From Euwallacea fornicatus (lineage: Eukaryota; Arthropoda; Insecta; Coleoptera; Curculionidae), in NCBI RefSeq assembly GCF_040115645.1, contig NC_089546.1, positions 3,693,001 to 3,757,000 of the forward strand: a DNA stretch of 64,000 nt, given 5' to 3'. The notes beneath the pieces were generated by a model. The model was given only the letters and a program-made list of their open reading frames with translations, made no database searches and was not told where the DNA came from. Shown piece after piece: positions 46,860 to 57,499 of this stretch (positions are counted from its first letter, which is position 1; each line of letters begins with the position of its first letter). Both the position numbers and the translations under genes were made by a program.

Positions 46860-49800
46860 AGATCCGAAACAAAATAGAAATATTTATAATAATTCTCGGC
46901 ACAACGTTTTCTATATAATATTAAACAATCTACATAAGTTTTTTATATTTAAAAAATAATGTAAGATTTTTCCCGATTTAAAGGCTGTTTTTCTTTGACA
47001 AACTCAATACTACACGTAAATTTCCAAAATAATGTAATTTTTGCGGCCTACTAAAGAATATAACAAAGCCTAAAAAATGTACATATCAACAGTGTATAAT
47101 TCATTTCTACCAACAAAACAATTATTTTAACGATAACCAAGAGAACACAATTATACTACTTTGTGGGATGGTATGTAATAAAAATATATGTATAAATAGA
47201 GGTAGATTATTGCATTTATATGTAGTATATATTTCCGCCACTACCTACCGAATGATCAGGAATTATTGTTAAATAAGGTTAATTTTGGATAATCGAACAT
47301 ATCTTATAATTATTTCTGGATAGTTCAGGAATCTCCACCAAACTTACAGCCCTTGAGTATCTCAATATTTGGAAAAAAAAGAAACCGGTTCAAACGACAC
47401 ATTTAACGTAACAGATCGAAAGTTTTCTATTTTTCTTTTGGCTAAGATGGATTTTTCTATGTTGCCTCCGCAAAATCATTTTTAACAAATTTAGTACAAC
47501 GTAGATTTGACAACTCAGTTGGTATCGAAAACAATTTTAAACTTAAGCTTTTTATTTTGTTGAACGATGTTTGATGAATTTCGAGAATTCAATTATTGAT
47601 TAAAATACAGGTGTTCCATTAGAGCAAACAAGCTTTTGAGCGAGTTTTCACTGATCCCGTATTTCAAAATTCTCACTAGGGAAATGGATTGCACAGAACG
47701 TTAAAACTCGTATCAGAACTGGTTCTTGGTATCTGATTCATTGTGTAATGATAAACGGAAATCCACCAAATTTTCGTAATATATGTAGATGGTTCGACGC
47801 TGGTTAATGTGTGCATCAGTATACTGCATGTAATTTTAAAAGCCCAATCATAAATGCTAAAGGAGAAACAGTAAAATAAAAAAATTTTAAAATAAGTAGA
47901 AACGAAGTAAAATTACCTAAAAATAAACGATATTAAATGTAAATCCGAAAAATCAAACTTGTCAGAAAATCCTCTCCTCGTGGTAATAGAGCGAGAAAAA
48001 ACTTTTGTGTTAGCGTTTTTTTCCTTTTTACTTTCTTTAATTCGTTCCTATTATGATTTAATATTTATAATATTTTCAGGTCTTTGGCCTAATAAAAGTC
48101 ACAAGACCGTATGGTAAAATGAAGTAAAAGTAATTATCTGGATGGCTTGCATGCAAACTAGATATAACGCCATATAAGTTCTAAGGTTTTGCATATTCAT
48201 TTCCGTTATGTCCCTTTGCGAGTCGAAAAATTCCCAAAAAAGTTTATTTGAACGATCCTCGAACCCGAAACGTCACATACACTATTTTTTTTAATTTTCA
48301 CCCAAACCCATTTAAACTTCTGTACCTAATAAATTAAATTTATTTTCCAGAGAAATCTAAGCTTTCCAGTAAATCTCTCAATTCAACAAAAAAAAATTAT
48401 TGCAAAATCTTTATATTTAAATTAAGAGCGAAAACTTATACAACAAACTGTTTATTTTATTTGTGTAACAGGTTCATAGATGTTTCCTTAATTGGGGATT
48501 GACAAGCGTCACTTTCTTTACTTTTACTTGTGCTGACATAATTTAGACATACATAAGTTGTCAAAATCCTCCAACATCGTCCACAAATACATATAAATTT
48601 TGTAAAATCATCGTGCCATATTTATAGGAGACCTAGAACAATCGGACGTCCTGGGGTTTTACTTAAAATTCGCTGTAAAAGGGCACCTTAACTTTTAACT
48701 TTATAAAGAAGTATTACAATCGTTTCAAAGCCATTCACTAGTTTTCATTTCAAAATTTCTTAACTTTTACAGTTTCAGCTTATTCTTCCTGAGCTATTTA
48801 CTGGCCCATTTAGAAAGACTTTAACCTGGATTTGGTTTTTTTTTTTAATATGAAAGCTTGAAAGTTGTTTGGTTTTCACTAGTAAAAATTAGTGCTTTAT
48901 TCGAACTCTCTTTTAAGACTGCCCGTTCCGCAGAGACTTGCATAAATTCTATTGCTGTATTTTAAAGCTTTTCCGCCCTGTCAGAACATATAGTGTTTCA
49001 TTATTCTATATTTGATTTTTTTTTAGTATTTTGAATTTTAAATTTATGCCGTTCTTTCTCCAGATCTTCTTTTGAGTTTTGGATCTTAGTACAACTTAGG
49101 ACACCTTACGGACGCCTAATCTTAATACTTAATGTAGTCATTGTAATAGAACTCAATGTAATCTCCAGAAGTTCGTCACATATTCTTAACTTTTATTCGT
49201 GCCCCAATTCGAGTTTTCCTGCAAATTTATATATTTACCAAATTGATTCGTTAACACACATAACACCTGTGCTTCATATTTTTCCGACCAAATCTAAGCA
49301 AACAATTTTTTGAACTAGCTAAATATCATCACTATGAGGTTTGGCATCAGATGCATAAAGTCCTTAAAAATCACAAAATGCCATAATTATTACAAAGATG
49401 TTTTGCGTTAGCTTTTATGCACCGTGGCGATTTTATTTACCTTTAAAGATTTTATCATCTAAGTAGTATTATGACTAATTACTTGACCCTTTTATCTGAC
49501 ATTTAACGATATGTTATGAAAAAAAATATTTATTATTTGTATAGAAATGAAATTACAACAGGCTATTGATTAATATTGATTGGAAATGTGATATATGTAT
49601 AAGCTGAAATGGGTTTTTACTCCCGTAAGCTGAGTAAAGAAATTTGAGGAATAAAAATGCAAACTAAATATACAGAAATGCGGGAATAAAATGTGTCTTA
49701 TTAACGGCCATGCGAAAGTCCGGAACAAAAGTGATATTTTTTCAACAAGTCAATAAAAAAACGCCGAAACGCGTCAATTGATTTTGAATTACATGTGCTT

Positions 49801-50170
49801 TTGGCATTAAAATGATATATATGTTTCTTCAACCCCTTAGCTTCAACCCTACCCGCCTTTTTTTTAATGGGCACATGTGTCGTATGTGAGCCTGTTAAAA
49901 AGCACATGGAATCTTCCTATAATATTTTTTTCTTTTACTTATGAGATAATTAGGAAATAAAAGAAAACTCTTTTAAAATCAAAAAATTATAATACCTTTT
50001 TAGTCCTATCTGCACGTTACTTAACGTGGCAAATGCTGAAAATGTCGTCTACCCTTTACTTGGCATGCTCGTAACCGATAGTAAACCTCAACAAAAATTA
50101 ATATCAACATGCTGCCTTTAATTTTGAACGAGTCATCGATATATCAGTGAAATAAATAAATAGACAAAGT
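46860..50170. other. No gene recognised
   Basis: AT-rich spacer, possibly intronic to the Ly6-like gene. No coding families, no paired inverted repeats found. A donor-like GGGCT|GTAAGT on the minus strand at about 47,349 has no convincing exon before it. Confidence 0.4.
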
Positions 50171-50179
50171 TTTATTCGG

Positions 50180-52180
50180 CATATCGAGATGTACTTAAAA
50201 AGGCGATTTTTACTGCATTTTTATGCCAACTTTATTGATTGGATAAACGATATTTTTTTTTGCATGGAAATGGAATTCTTAAAGTCATTTCATGTAAAAG
50301 GTCTTATGTCAAAAGTTTACCGTGTCCGAGTTATTGAGGAAAATTCGAAAAATTTGATAAATAAAAAATCTCACGGAAATTCGTGCTGTCCCCTAAGCGC
50401 GCCGAATTTCGGAATCGGTCTTATGGGACTCTAAGAGGATCTAATAAGTTACATTTTAACATGTTTGAATTTGAAATAAAGTTTTTTATAAGCCGACATA
50501 TGTCTCTGACATAGCATAACTTCAAACCGCAATAACTTGCTTATTTTAAATAGAATGGCCCAATTTCGACAATTTCGTGTTCGAAATCTAAAAATCTACA
50601 ACTTTTGTTGAAATTCTCTAATCTTTAAACACGGTCGTTCCAAAATTTCCGAAAATTTTCCCTTTTTGGTTTCAAAATGTTTCTAACACGGAGCGATTCC
50701 ATCGCTTTAGGTAAACAGTACGCGATACTCACTAAAGTCCAATAGTGTCATTTTGACATTTTTCACAACTATCGACAGCTACATTATTGTTTTATTTCTC
50801 TAGAACGGTACGTTAATTCTAATATATTTATCGTTAATATTATCTTGTACCAAATGTCGATATTTTCACAGATATTTACAGTTTTCAACCGTAAAACTGA
50901 AAATATGTAATTCCGTTTTGATTAAGTCAACCGGCTATATTTTTTCATGAAAACAAAAATAAATATTTTCTTATTCCTGTAGATGGTTGTTTTCTTTTTC
51001 GAAAATATGATAAATGTCGTAGTCGTCACACGTAGTTTTACGTTGACCACCCGTTATTTCTTAAGTTTTTTCAACCAACATATTTTCAGATTTGGTTTAC
51101 ACAATTGTTTAACTTGCTGATTATTATCGAGTTAGTGAGTAGTTATGCAGACGTTTTGCTCATTTAATTCTTGTATCACATTAGTGTCTGTAGATAACTG
51201 AATACATATGAGTTTCGGAAGAACGGAAGTCGTTGACATGACCTTTGTCATGACATTAGCTGATCAAAATTATTTGCTATCTCAGAGGGTGTAAGTGCAA
51301 AAGTACCCTGGTGGAAGCCAATCGTCGGTTAGAAATTTTAAAACCCTTAAGGAAAAATTTATTCGAACAGACAATGTGAATTATGCAAAATGTGAAAGAA
51401 CTAAGAGGAAAAGCGACGAAGATCAATTGAATGATTTGTCGTTTCTAATTTCGGGGCCTTCTACCAGTTCGACAAGAATATCCAACGGAAACCAATGTAC
51501 CTCGATCCACTATTCATAAAACTTTAAAAAGGAACAAGCTTCATGACTGCATTAGAACCTTCCATCAAGAACTGTTGGGGTCTGATTTGGAGATTAGAAG
51601 AACATTTTGCGAGTCGAGGTTGGAAATGAAAAGACAACACCTAACTTTTTCTAAAAATTATTATTCTAACACGAATCACTTTTCACTGACACTGGTGGCC
51701 CAAACCGCCACAATCCTCATTATTATGCAATGAAAAACCCAAAAATAATAAGATCTATTAACACTCAGCGGCAGTGGACTGTAGATATTTCGGGTTGTGT
51801 TAGGAACGATTCTCTAATTGAAATTGTGTTGAATATTCGTTTTTTTGCAAAATAACTTGTGCTAACAACAGACGCCCATTTCGTAGGTTATGAAAAACTT
51901 TTTTTTTAATTAAAATGCGTCAGATCCTAGCTTATTGGGTATTCTTGGAGCCCCATAAGACCGATTTTGAAATTCGCAACGATGAGGGTACAGCAACGAT
52001 TTCCCTGAGGCCTTGTAGCTATCAAAATTTTCTCGTTTTCCCGAATAACTCGGAAACGGTAAATTTTTTACCTAAGACCCTTTATATAAACTAACCTTAA
52101 AATTTAGCGGTAAATTTGAAATAAACAAAAAACTATAATTCGGGACTACCACACATATATGACTAACCCTGTACATTTGT
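50180..52180 (+). mobile_element. IS630-type element with long TIRs and truncated transposase
   Basis: Left arm (about 50,230-50,540) and right arm (about 51,850-52,125) are imperfect inverted repeats. Examples: TTTACCGTGTCCGAGTTATT against TTTACCGTTTCCGAGTTATT, and CGGTCTTATGGGACTCTAAG against CGGTCTTATGGGGCTCCAAG. The right terminus reads TACAGGGTTAGTCATATA on the minus strand at about 52,175; the left terminus is eroded. Between the arms lies the first half of a transposase. Confidence 0.8.
51225..51855 (+). pseudogene. IS630-type transposase, C-terminal third missing
   Basis: Reading starts near MTFVMTLADQNYLL (about 51,237), then VQKYPGGSQSSVRNFKTLKE (51,295-51,355), matching the helix-turn-helix head of this family (RxYxExFPxRxxPSxxTFxxLxx). 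RTKRKSDEDQLNDL follows. After stops, FHQELLGSDLEIRRTFCESR (about 51,560-51,620) and TGGPNRHNPHYYAMKNPKII (about 51,680-51,745) lead to QRQWTVDISGCVRNDSLIEI (about 51,768-51,828), the family's HQRQWSVNVWCGIxxxxLIG. The right TIR begins directly after, so the second catalytic Asp and the WPARSPDL block are absent. This looks like a deletion derivative that keeps both TIRs. Several stops and frameshifts occur. Confidence 0.72.
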
Positions 52181-52189
52181 AAATAATTT

Positions 52190-53370
52190 TAAAAAACGCA
52201 CCTCTGTGTATAGAGACCAAAAGTCTTGAATAAATTCTTTTAAAATTCTTCGTAGATATTTCGGAGAAATGGTCACATCCGTCCAATTTTCATTTTAAGT
52301 TGCACATTTTTTAAAATTAATTTTTTATTTATGCAGAAGTATCAAAAAAAATTTGTGATGACTTACTTAATTTCTTTTTACAGAAACGCCTATTTTTTTA
52401 AGTTTTAAAGTCGGATTTTAAGAGAAATTTAGCTCACATTTTATATATTCCAATTCATTTCTTTATACATTTTAACTTCACACCGCTTTTGGTTATATGT
52501 AGAGTTTCACGTTGTAGAGTTCCGGAGTAAAAAGAACTTGATTACATTGAGACTGGGGTGAGAATGAATTAATCGAACTTCATAGAGATGCAGATCATGA
52601 AGTTAATCTTACAAAACCGTTGCTTCAGGCAGATTAGTAAGGTCACATGAACCAACTTTCCAATATACTGATCGTGAGTTTTTGAAAATGTCTGAAAAAA
52701 GCGATTTATGACATAGTACGGGATTTGGGTGATTTAGACTGAAACATGATGAGGAAATCCCTAATAATACGGCTATACGTGATGAAGTTTAAATTAACCT
52801 TGGATTAGTGGTAGTTGAGAGAAATGATGAGAGCGGTTTGACCCACTTTGCACATCGAGGGGTGAATTGCACTTGCCAGGGCAGAAACTATTTAAACGAT
52901 ATTTGAATGAAACTATTCCATAATACGTTTTGTGGAAGATTAAAAAAAAAGGAACTTCCCTGCAGAAAACTAGAGAACAGTGTCAGAAACCTCTCTTTAA
53001 TAAGGTGCACCTCTAAATGTATCCAAATCGTCCTTCCATCCTAAGCTTCTACTTCAAAACTCGTAAAATATACATAGTTTTCATTAAGGAATTAAGACCA
53101 TGAGACCATTATCTATTTAAAAAGAAGTAGGTCTACGTAACGTAGATTAACCGAATTAACCTGAACGTGTCTTTAAGGAGACTGACTTTACCCGCACGAG
53201 ACATTGTGATGTCCAACATGATAAAGTAACTTATAAAAGGTAAGAGTCACTAATATTTAAGAGCTAATGATGGTAATGTAGTAAGTCGAGATGAAATTCT
53301 CTCCAAGTGAAGTATATCCAAGGATTAGTACCCATGTTTTCCTTATTTGCTGAACTTCGAACCAAATAGT
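52190..53370. other. No gene recognised
   Basis: Spacer with poly-A and poly-T tracts. No coding family or inverted repeat pair noted. Confidence 0.4.
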
Positions 53371-53379
53371 AAAGGATCT

Positions 53380-54000
53380 TTCAGGTGGCTCGAGTCAATG
53401 CCATCATTTTTGACAATACCTGAATCATCCGCGTTGCAATGTTTCAGATTAAAATTGTACTCATCAGGATATTCTGTGTAAATTTAATGTTGCTCACTTG
53501 AACCATCCAAGTGAGCATTAATTCAGTTTTGATCGTCTTCCGCAGTACTGACATGAAAAGCCATATGACGTGCCCAATTTCCGCTTTTGTACCTTTGCCA
53601 GCTTTGGACCGTTTTAATGAAAGTGTTATGAAGTGCCACATCTTTCTAAGTTTTTAAAGAGTTAATTTGACCGTGCCGACTCCATGCCGGCACAATATTT
53701 GCTTAATCTCCACTGCTAATGGGTCGAACTGACACTAGCGCTTTGTCGTCACTAGTTTTTTTTGTATATATTCAATTAGGTTTTCTCCTAGCGGCCGAGT
53801 GAAGATAGGGCTACCACAATCATCATCGTCTTCAACGATATTGTCATCGGGCACGAAGACGATCCGAGACTCGTCTTGATGTGTCCTCGCCATATGCCGT
53901 GAGGTGAGTTCATCCCAATGAGATTTTTCTGATGTGCTGCATCTCTCTGAGTTTTGAAAGAAGTTGAAAGTTGGTTGGACATTCAAAGCAATGGAAGAGT
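53380..54000 (-). pseudogene. Possible zinc-finger-like coding traces, unassigned
   Basis: A minus-strand open frame (53,986-53,735, 83 codons) reads ERCSTSEKSHWDELTSRHMA then RTHQDESRIVFVPDDNIVED and DDDCGSP. C...H-x-x-x-H spacing resembles the second half of a C2H2 finger, but the second Cys is missing. About 100 bp further down, another frame reads SWQRYKSGNWARHMAFHVST, INAHLDGSSEQH and EYPDEYNFNLKHCNADDSGI with two stops. The pieces look more protein-like than chance and share the xxRHMxxH pattern. On the opposite strand TTTTCTCCTAG...CCGTGAG|GTGAGT would also make a splice-bounded 110-bp exon, but its frames contain stops. Function not assigned. Confidence 0.25.
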
Positions 54001-54039
54001 CACTTCCGCATTAGATTTTCTCCAAATTAAATTCGGAAT

Positions 54040-54240
54040 TTGAAATACGCAACGAAATGCGGCAAGAGCGTACGCGCGCATGAGCTTTCGCAGCTTTCCG
54101 ACTGCCGATTCGCCAAAGGAAACTTCAGTGTGGTTTATAACGCCGCGAAGTTTACAAATGCGTTAAGTGGCATTGAACTCCCGGAGTTTTGGATTTTGTC
54201 TCGGGGGAGAAGTTTCCGGTCCGAGCGTATAGAGTGATTT
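54040..54240 (-). promoter_or_regulatory. CpG-rich patch with TATA-like motif, possible promoter
   Basis: About 200 bp are clearly richer in GC and CpG than the surroundings (for example GAGCGTACGCGCGCATGAGC). On the minus strand CGTTATAAACC lies at about 54,145, with ATCGGCAGTCGG some 30 bp downstream as a possible initiator and an ATG at about 54,084 opening 32 codons. The evidence is compositional only. Confidence 0.2.
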
Positions 54241-54244
54241 GTGG

Positions 54245-56740
54245 CAGGTTTGGATACTCGTCTGCACTTTTCTCATCACAGTTTATTGGATTATTGTTTC
54301 TGGGCTTCTTTATTGGATAAGTTAGTTTCAGAAGAGTTCTTGGTAAGTTTTAGGAGGTTTTTATGGGAGCCCATATAGTAGGGTTAAATATGTTAGAAAG
54401 GAAATATTTTAGTTGGCAAGTTTTATGCAGTAATAGGGTTTTCTTAGCTGCTTCTTGCTGGCCTCCTTAATCATGTGCACGCATTTATCGATCAATTTAA
54501 AATCGGTAAATGTGCATACTCGCGTATGTTTTCATGGCCAATTAAGCAACCGTCTAAACTGTCGGTCAACGAAAAGTCGCTGGTCTGCGAGATTCCTTAC
54601 CATTTTCTTTTTCCCTTTCTAGGCGTACACGAAAGCCAAACTGCCTTATGGTCACAGACTTGATAGGGAGAAAAACTTCTTCAAGTTACGTTGTTTTCTA
54701 AGGGTTTTCTTAATTGATCCTTAGATCGATCAATAATTGCCCTTACGCCGTCCGACAACTATGCAGCAACATTTAAATGATTTGAAAGAATTCTGGTTCC
54801 TTCTTTATGTTAATATCAGTCGTAAATATTTTCACTGAGTTCATGATTCTTTAAGTCGCCGTTATCTCCAGGGATTTCGGGTTCCCGGCTACTATGGCAT
54901 TGTGGACAGTACTGTTTTAAGGTACTGCAAGTGTCTACACCTTCGGTGACAATTGAAGATTGATTGCCTGCAATGGAACACCGAAGAAAGACAATTCTTG
55001 ACTCAATGCCGTTCATCCGGAAAGATTCGTCCCGTTGGAGTTACAAATAGGTGGTTACAAGTGGAACCATTTTTCTATACCGTAGAGTTGTTATTCCATA
55101 GTGTTCTGGTCGAGTTTGAAACGAAATTTAAAGTCTTGTCCCGTTGAAATTCTCGGAAATGTGCGCTCGAATAGGGCAGATTTTCCAAAACTTAGATTAG
55201 AAAAGTCAGCTTCGACTTAATTCCTTCGATTTCCTGTACATTTCACAGGTCACTTACCAGTAATTTGAGATCACGGACCCATAATTCGCATCTAATACGT
55301 TCAAGGTTCACCCCAGAAAATAGAACTTGAATTTGGTGGACTCGAAAAGCTAGTTCCAGTTGCAATGCGTTTAAATGGTAAAAATTTGGCGTATTCTAGC
55401 TATTTAATTAATTTTAAATTGAATTCGATGCTTCTTTCACGTCAAGAAGAGCATCTATACCTCCACGCATCTAGAGTATCTATACATTCCCTTATGCAAT
55501 TTTCTGAACCACTCCCTTGACGAGGGCAGATCTCAGATTAGCCCTACCTATTTCAACTCGAATTTCTTCCATTCCTTGCAACTTATTCTGGACTTTCACC
55601 AACGTTTTAGGACTAATCAGTTCGCACTTCCCCATTTTATATTGCGTTCAGATTCATCTCTTCCAAAAGTGGTATGTCGATTTCCTTCGCGTTCGTAACG
55701 GCAGCTCTGTTTGAAACACGTTTTAATACCCAGAAGTGGTCCGATTAATATTAAAATTTAATTGGATGCTTCACAGAGTTTCTAGAGATCCATTTTCACA
55801 TATTCGATTTTAATAGTTTTCTGTTTACCTCTTCAAAGTTGAGTTAGAAGCTGAATATTCTTCCATAAAGTAGGAACTTTAGCACTTAGTTGAACATTGG
55901 ATTCATCATTTTATAATGGCCCGATTAAATTAAAAATGATTCCATATATTGCTAACCATTCTCAGAGAGAACTTTTGGTTCTATTTTATCTTCAAACACT
56001 CAGACTCTAAATGGATTTCCGAAAATTTTGTGGATTACTTTCATAAATTGCCTGTACTAACCATGTCTTCGGGGAGTTACCGTGGATTTTTCGGGTTTAT
56101 AAAAAGGAAAGCTCTATTCGTGATGCGATTGATTTTAACTTTAGAATGGTTATTACTGGGGCTTCGAGCAATTGTGTTTTCGTGGCTAAATTCCTCTCAA
56201 ATATTCGCTCAAACAGGAATAATCCGCAGAATTTTAGGTTGACACTTCCAAGCTCTATTCGAACACCTACAAATTTATATTTCCTTTGCTTCCCTTAAAA
56301 GTTTATTTTCCGTTTGATTAGAAATGGCACTACGTATTTAAGTATTAGTTTTAACATCTCTTATATTTTGTCGATTTCAGAGCGACTTGTCATAAATTTA
56401 ACATTTGAAATATTCGTCTGTGTAAATATTTTTAGAAATTTGAGTAAAAACAATGAGTATTTTAGCCATTGAAAATTTACCATCACACATCTAAGTGACA
56501 AGTAATTATAGACGAATTTATTCATTTTATGCCCTTGATATTTCAACCCCTGCTCAAGGTAGTTTTAATGGGCACATTCCTTTTTTACTTGATGGCCAAA
56601 AAAACCAACTTATTTTTTGTTGCAACTTATACAGGAAAACTGGACGTTCGAACATGTTTCTACACAAGCTCGTCCAGAAAAATAATTACGTGCACGATTT
56701 TGAATGAACACGCTGTTGTTATTAAGATATGTTAATATAC
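54245..56740. other. No gene recognised
   Basis: Spacer. A 47-codon minus-strand frame starts MGKCELISPKTLVKVQNKLQ at about 55,640 and is rich in charged residues, but I cannot assign it. Nothing else stands out. Confidence 0.4.
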
Positions 56741-56744
56741 AGGG

Positions 56745-57495
56745 TGTTTTCGAACTATTATCGAACTTCTAGGGTTTGTCCAGTGCAACATATAGAAAAT
56801 ATCCGAGTGTAAGAACTCATGTCCGCAAATGACTCCCTAAGGCGCTTTGGCCTCATGACACTTTTCGACAGTTATGTGCAAAAATTTGTTTCCTCGAGTA
56901 ATTTTATCTGTTTTCGAGCTGAAACTTCTTGAAAACGTCCCATTAAGCGTCCGACAGAAAATGTGACTGCAGGACGATGGCGCCGCCTGCACACTTTACC
57001 GTCCAAGCCCGTCAGTATTTAGATCGCCAGTTTGGACAACGCTGGTTAAGCCCGGGCGGTCCATTTCCGTGGCGCCCGAAATCACCCGATCTAACACCTT
57101 TAGATATCTTTCTCGGGAAACGTGTCAAGTTTCTAGCTTACAGACCGCAAGTCAAGACAGAATAAGACCCAATTATGGTATTTGAAGTAATTCGAAACGA
57201 TTATCAAATTTTTAACCAAATCTGCAGAAACCACGTGCATTGTTTAAACAGACGCAATGAAGTTCGAGACGACATTTTGAACAATTTCTGTAGTCCTATT
57301 TTGTGCAAATAAATTTAAATCAAACGTAGTAAAGCTCGTTACAAACATTTTTCTACATAACTGTCTTAAAGCATCATAAGACCGAAGTGCCTTTGGGAAA
57401 CAGTTCCGGACGGGTTCTTGCGTTCAGATGTTGTATATTGTTGCACTGACCAATTCCTCAAAATTTTATCCCATCGTTCTGAAATATTCCGTATA
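56745..57495 (+). mobile_element. Short IS630-type element with about 170-bp TIRs
   Basis: The left end starts ACAGGGTGTTTTCGAACTAT. Its arm (56,745-56,905) pairs inversely with about 57,335-57,495: TGTCCAGTGCAACATATA against TGGTCAGTGCAACAATATA, GGCGCTTTGGCCTCATGACA against GGCACTTCGGTCTTATGATG, and CGACAGTTATGTGCAAAAAT against AGACAGTTATGTAGAAAAAT. Only about 430 bp lies between the arms, holding a transposase C-terminal fragment. Confidence 0.75.
56975..57280 (+). pseudogene. IS630-type transposase, C-terminal fragment
   Basis: The open stretch 56,977-57,165 reads VQARQYLDRQFGQRWLSPGG, PFPWRPKSPDLTPLDIFLGK and KFLAYRP, matching the end of the catalytic domain (VRxYLxxxFGxRWIGRGGPxxWPxRSPDLTPLDFFLWG). 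The second catalytic site just before it is degraded (TAGGRWRRLHTL-type text for QQDGAPPHY). The N-terminal two thirds are absent. Both TIRs remain, so this is a deletion derivative. Confidence 0.8.
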
Positions 57496-57499
57496 AGAA

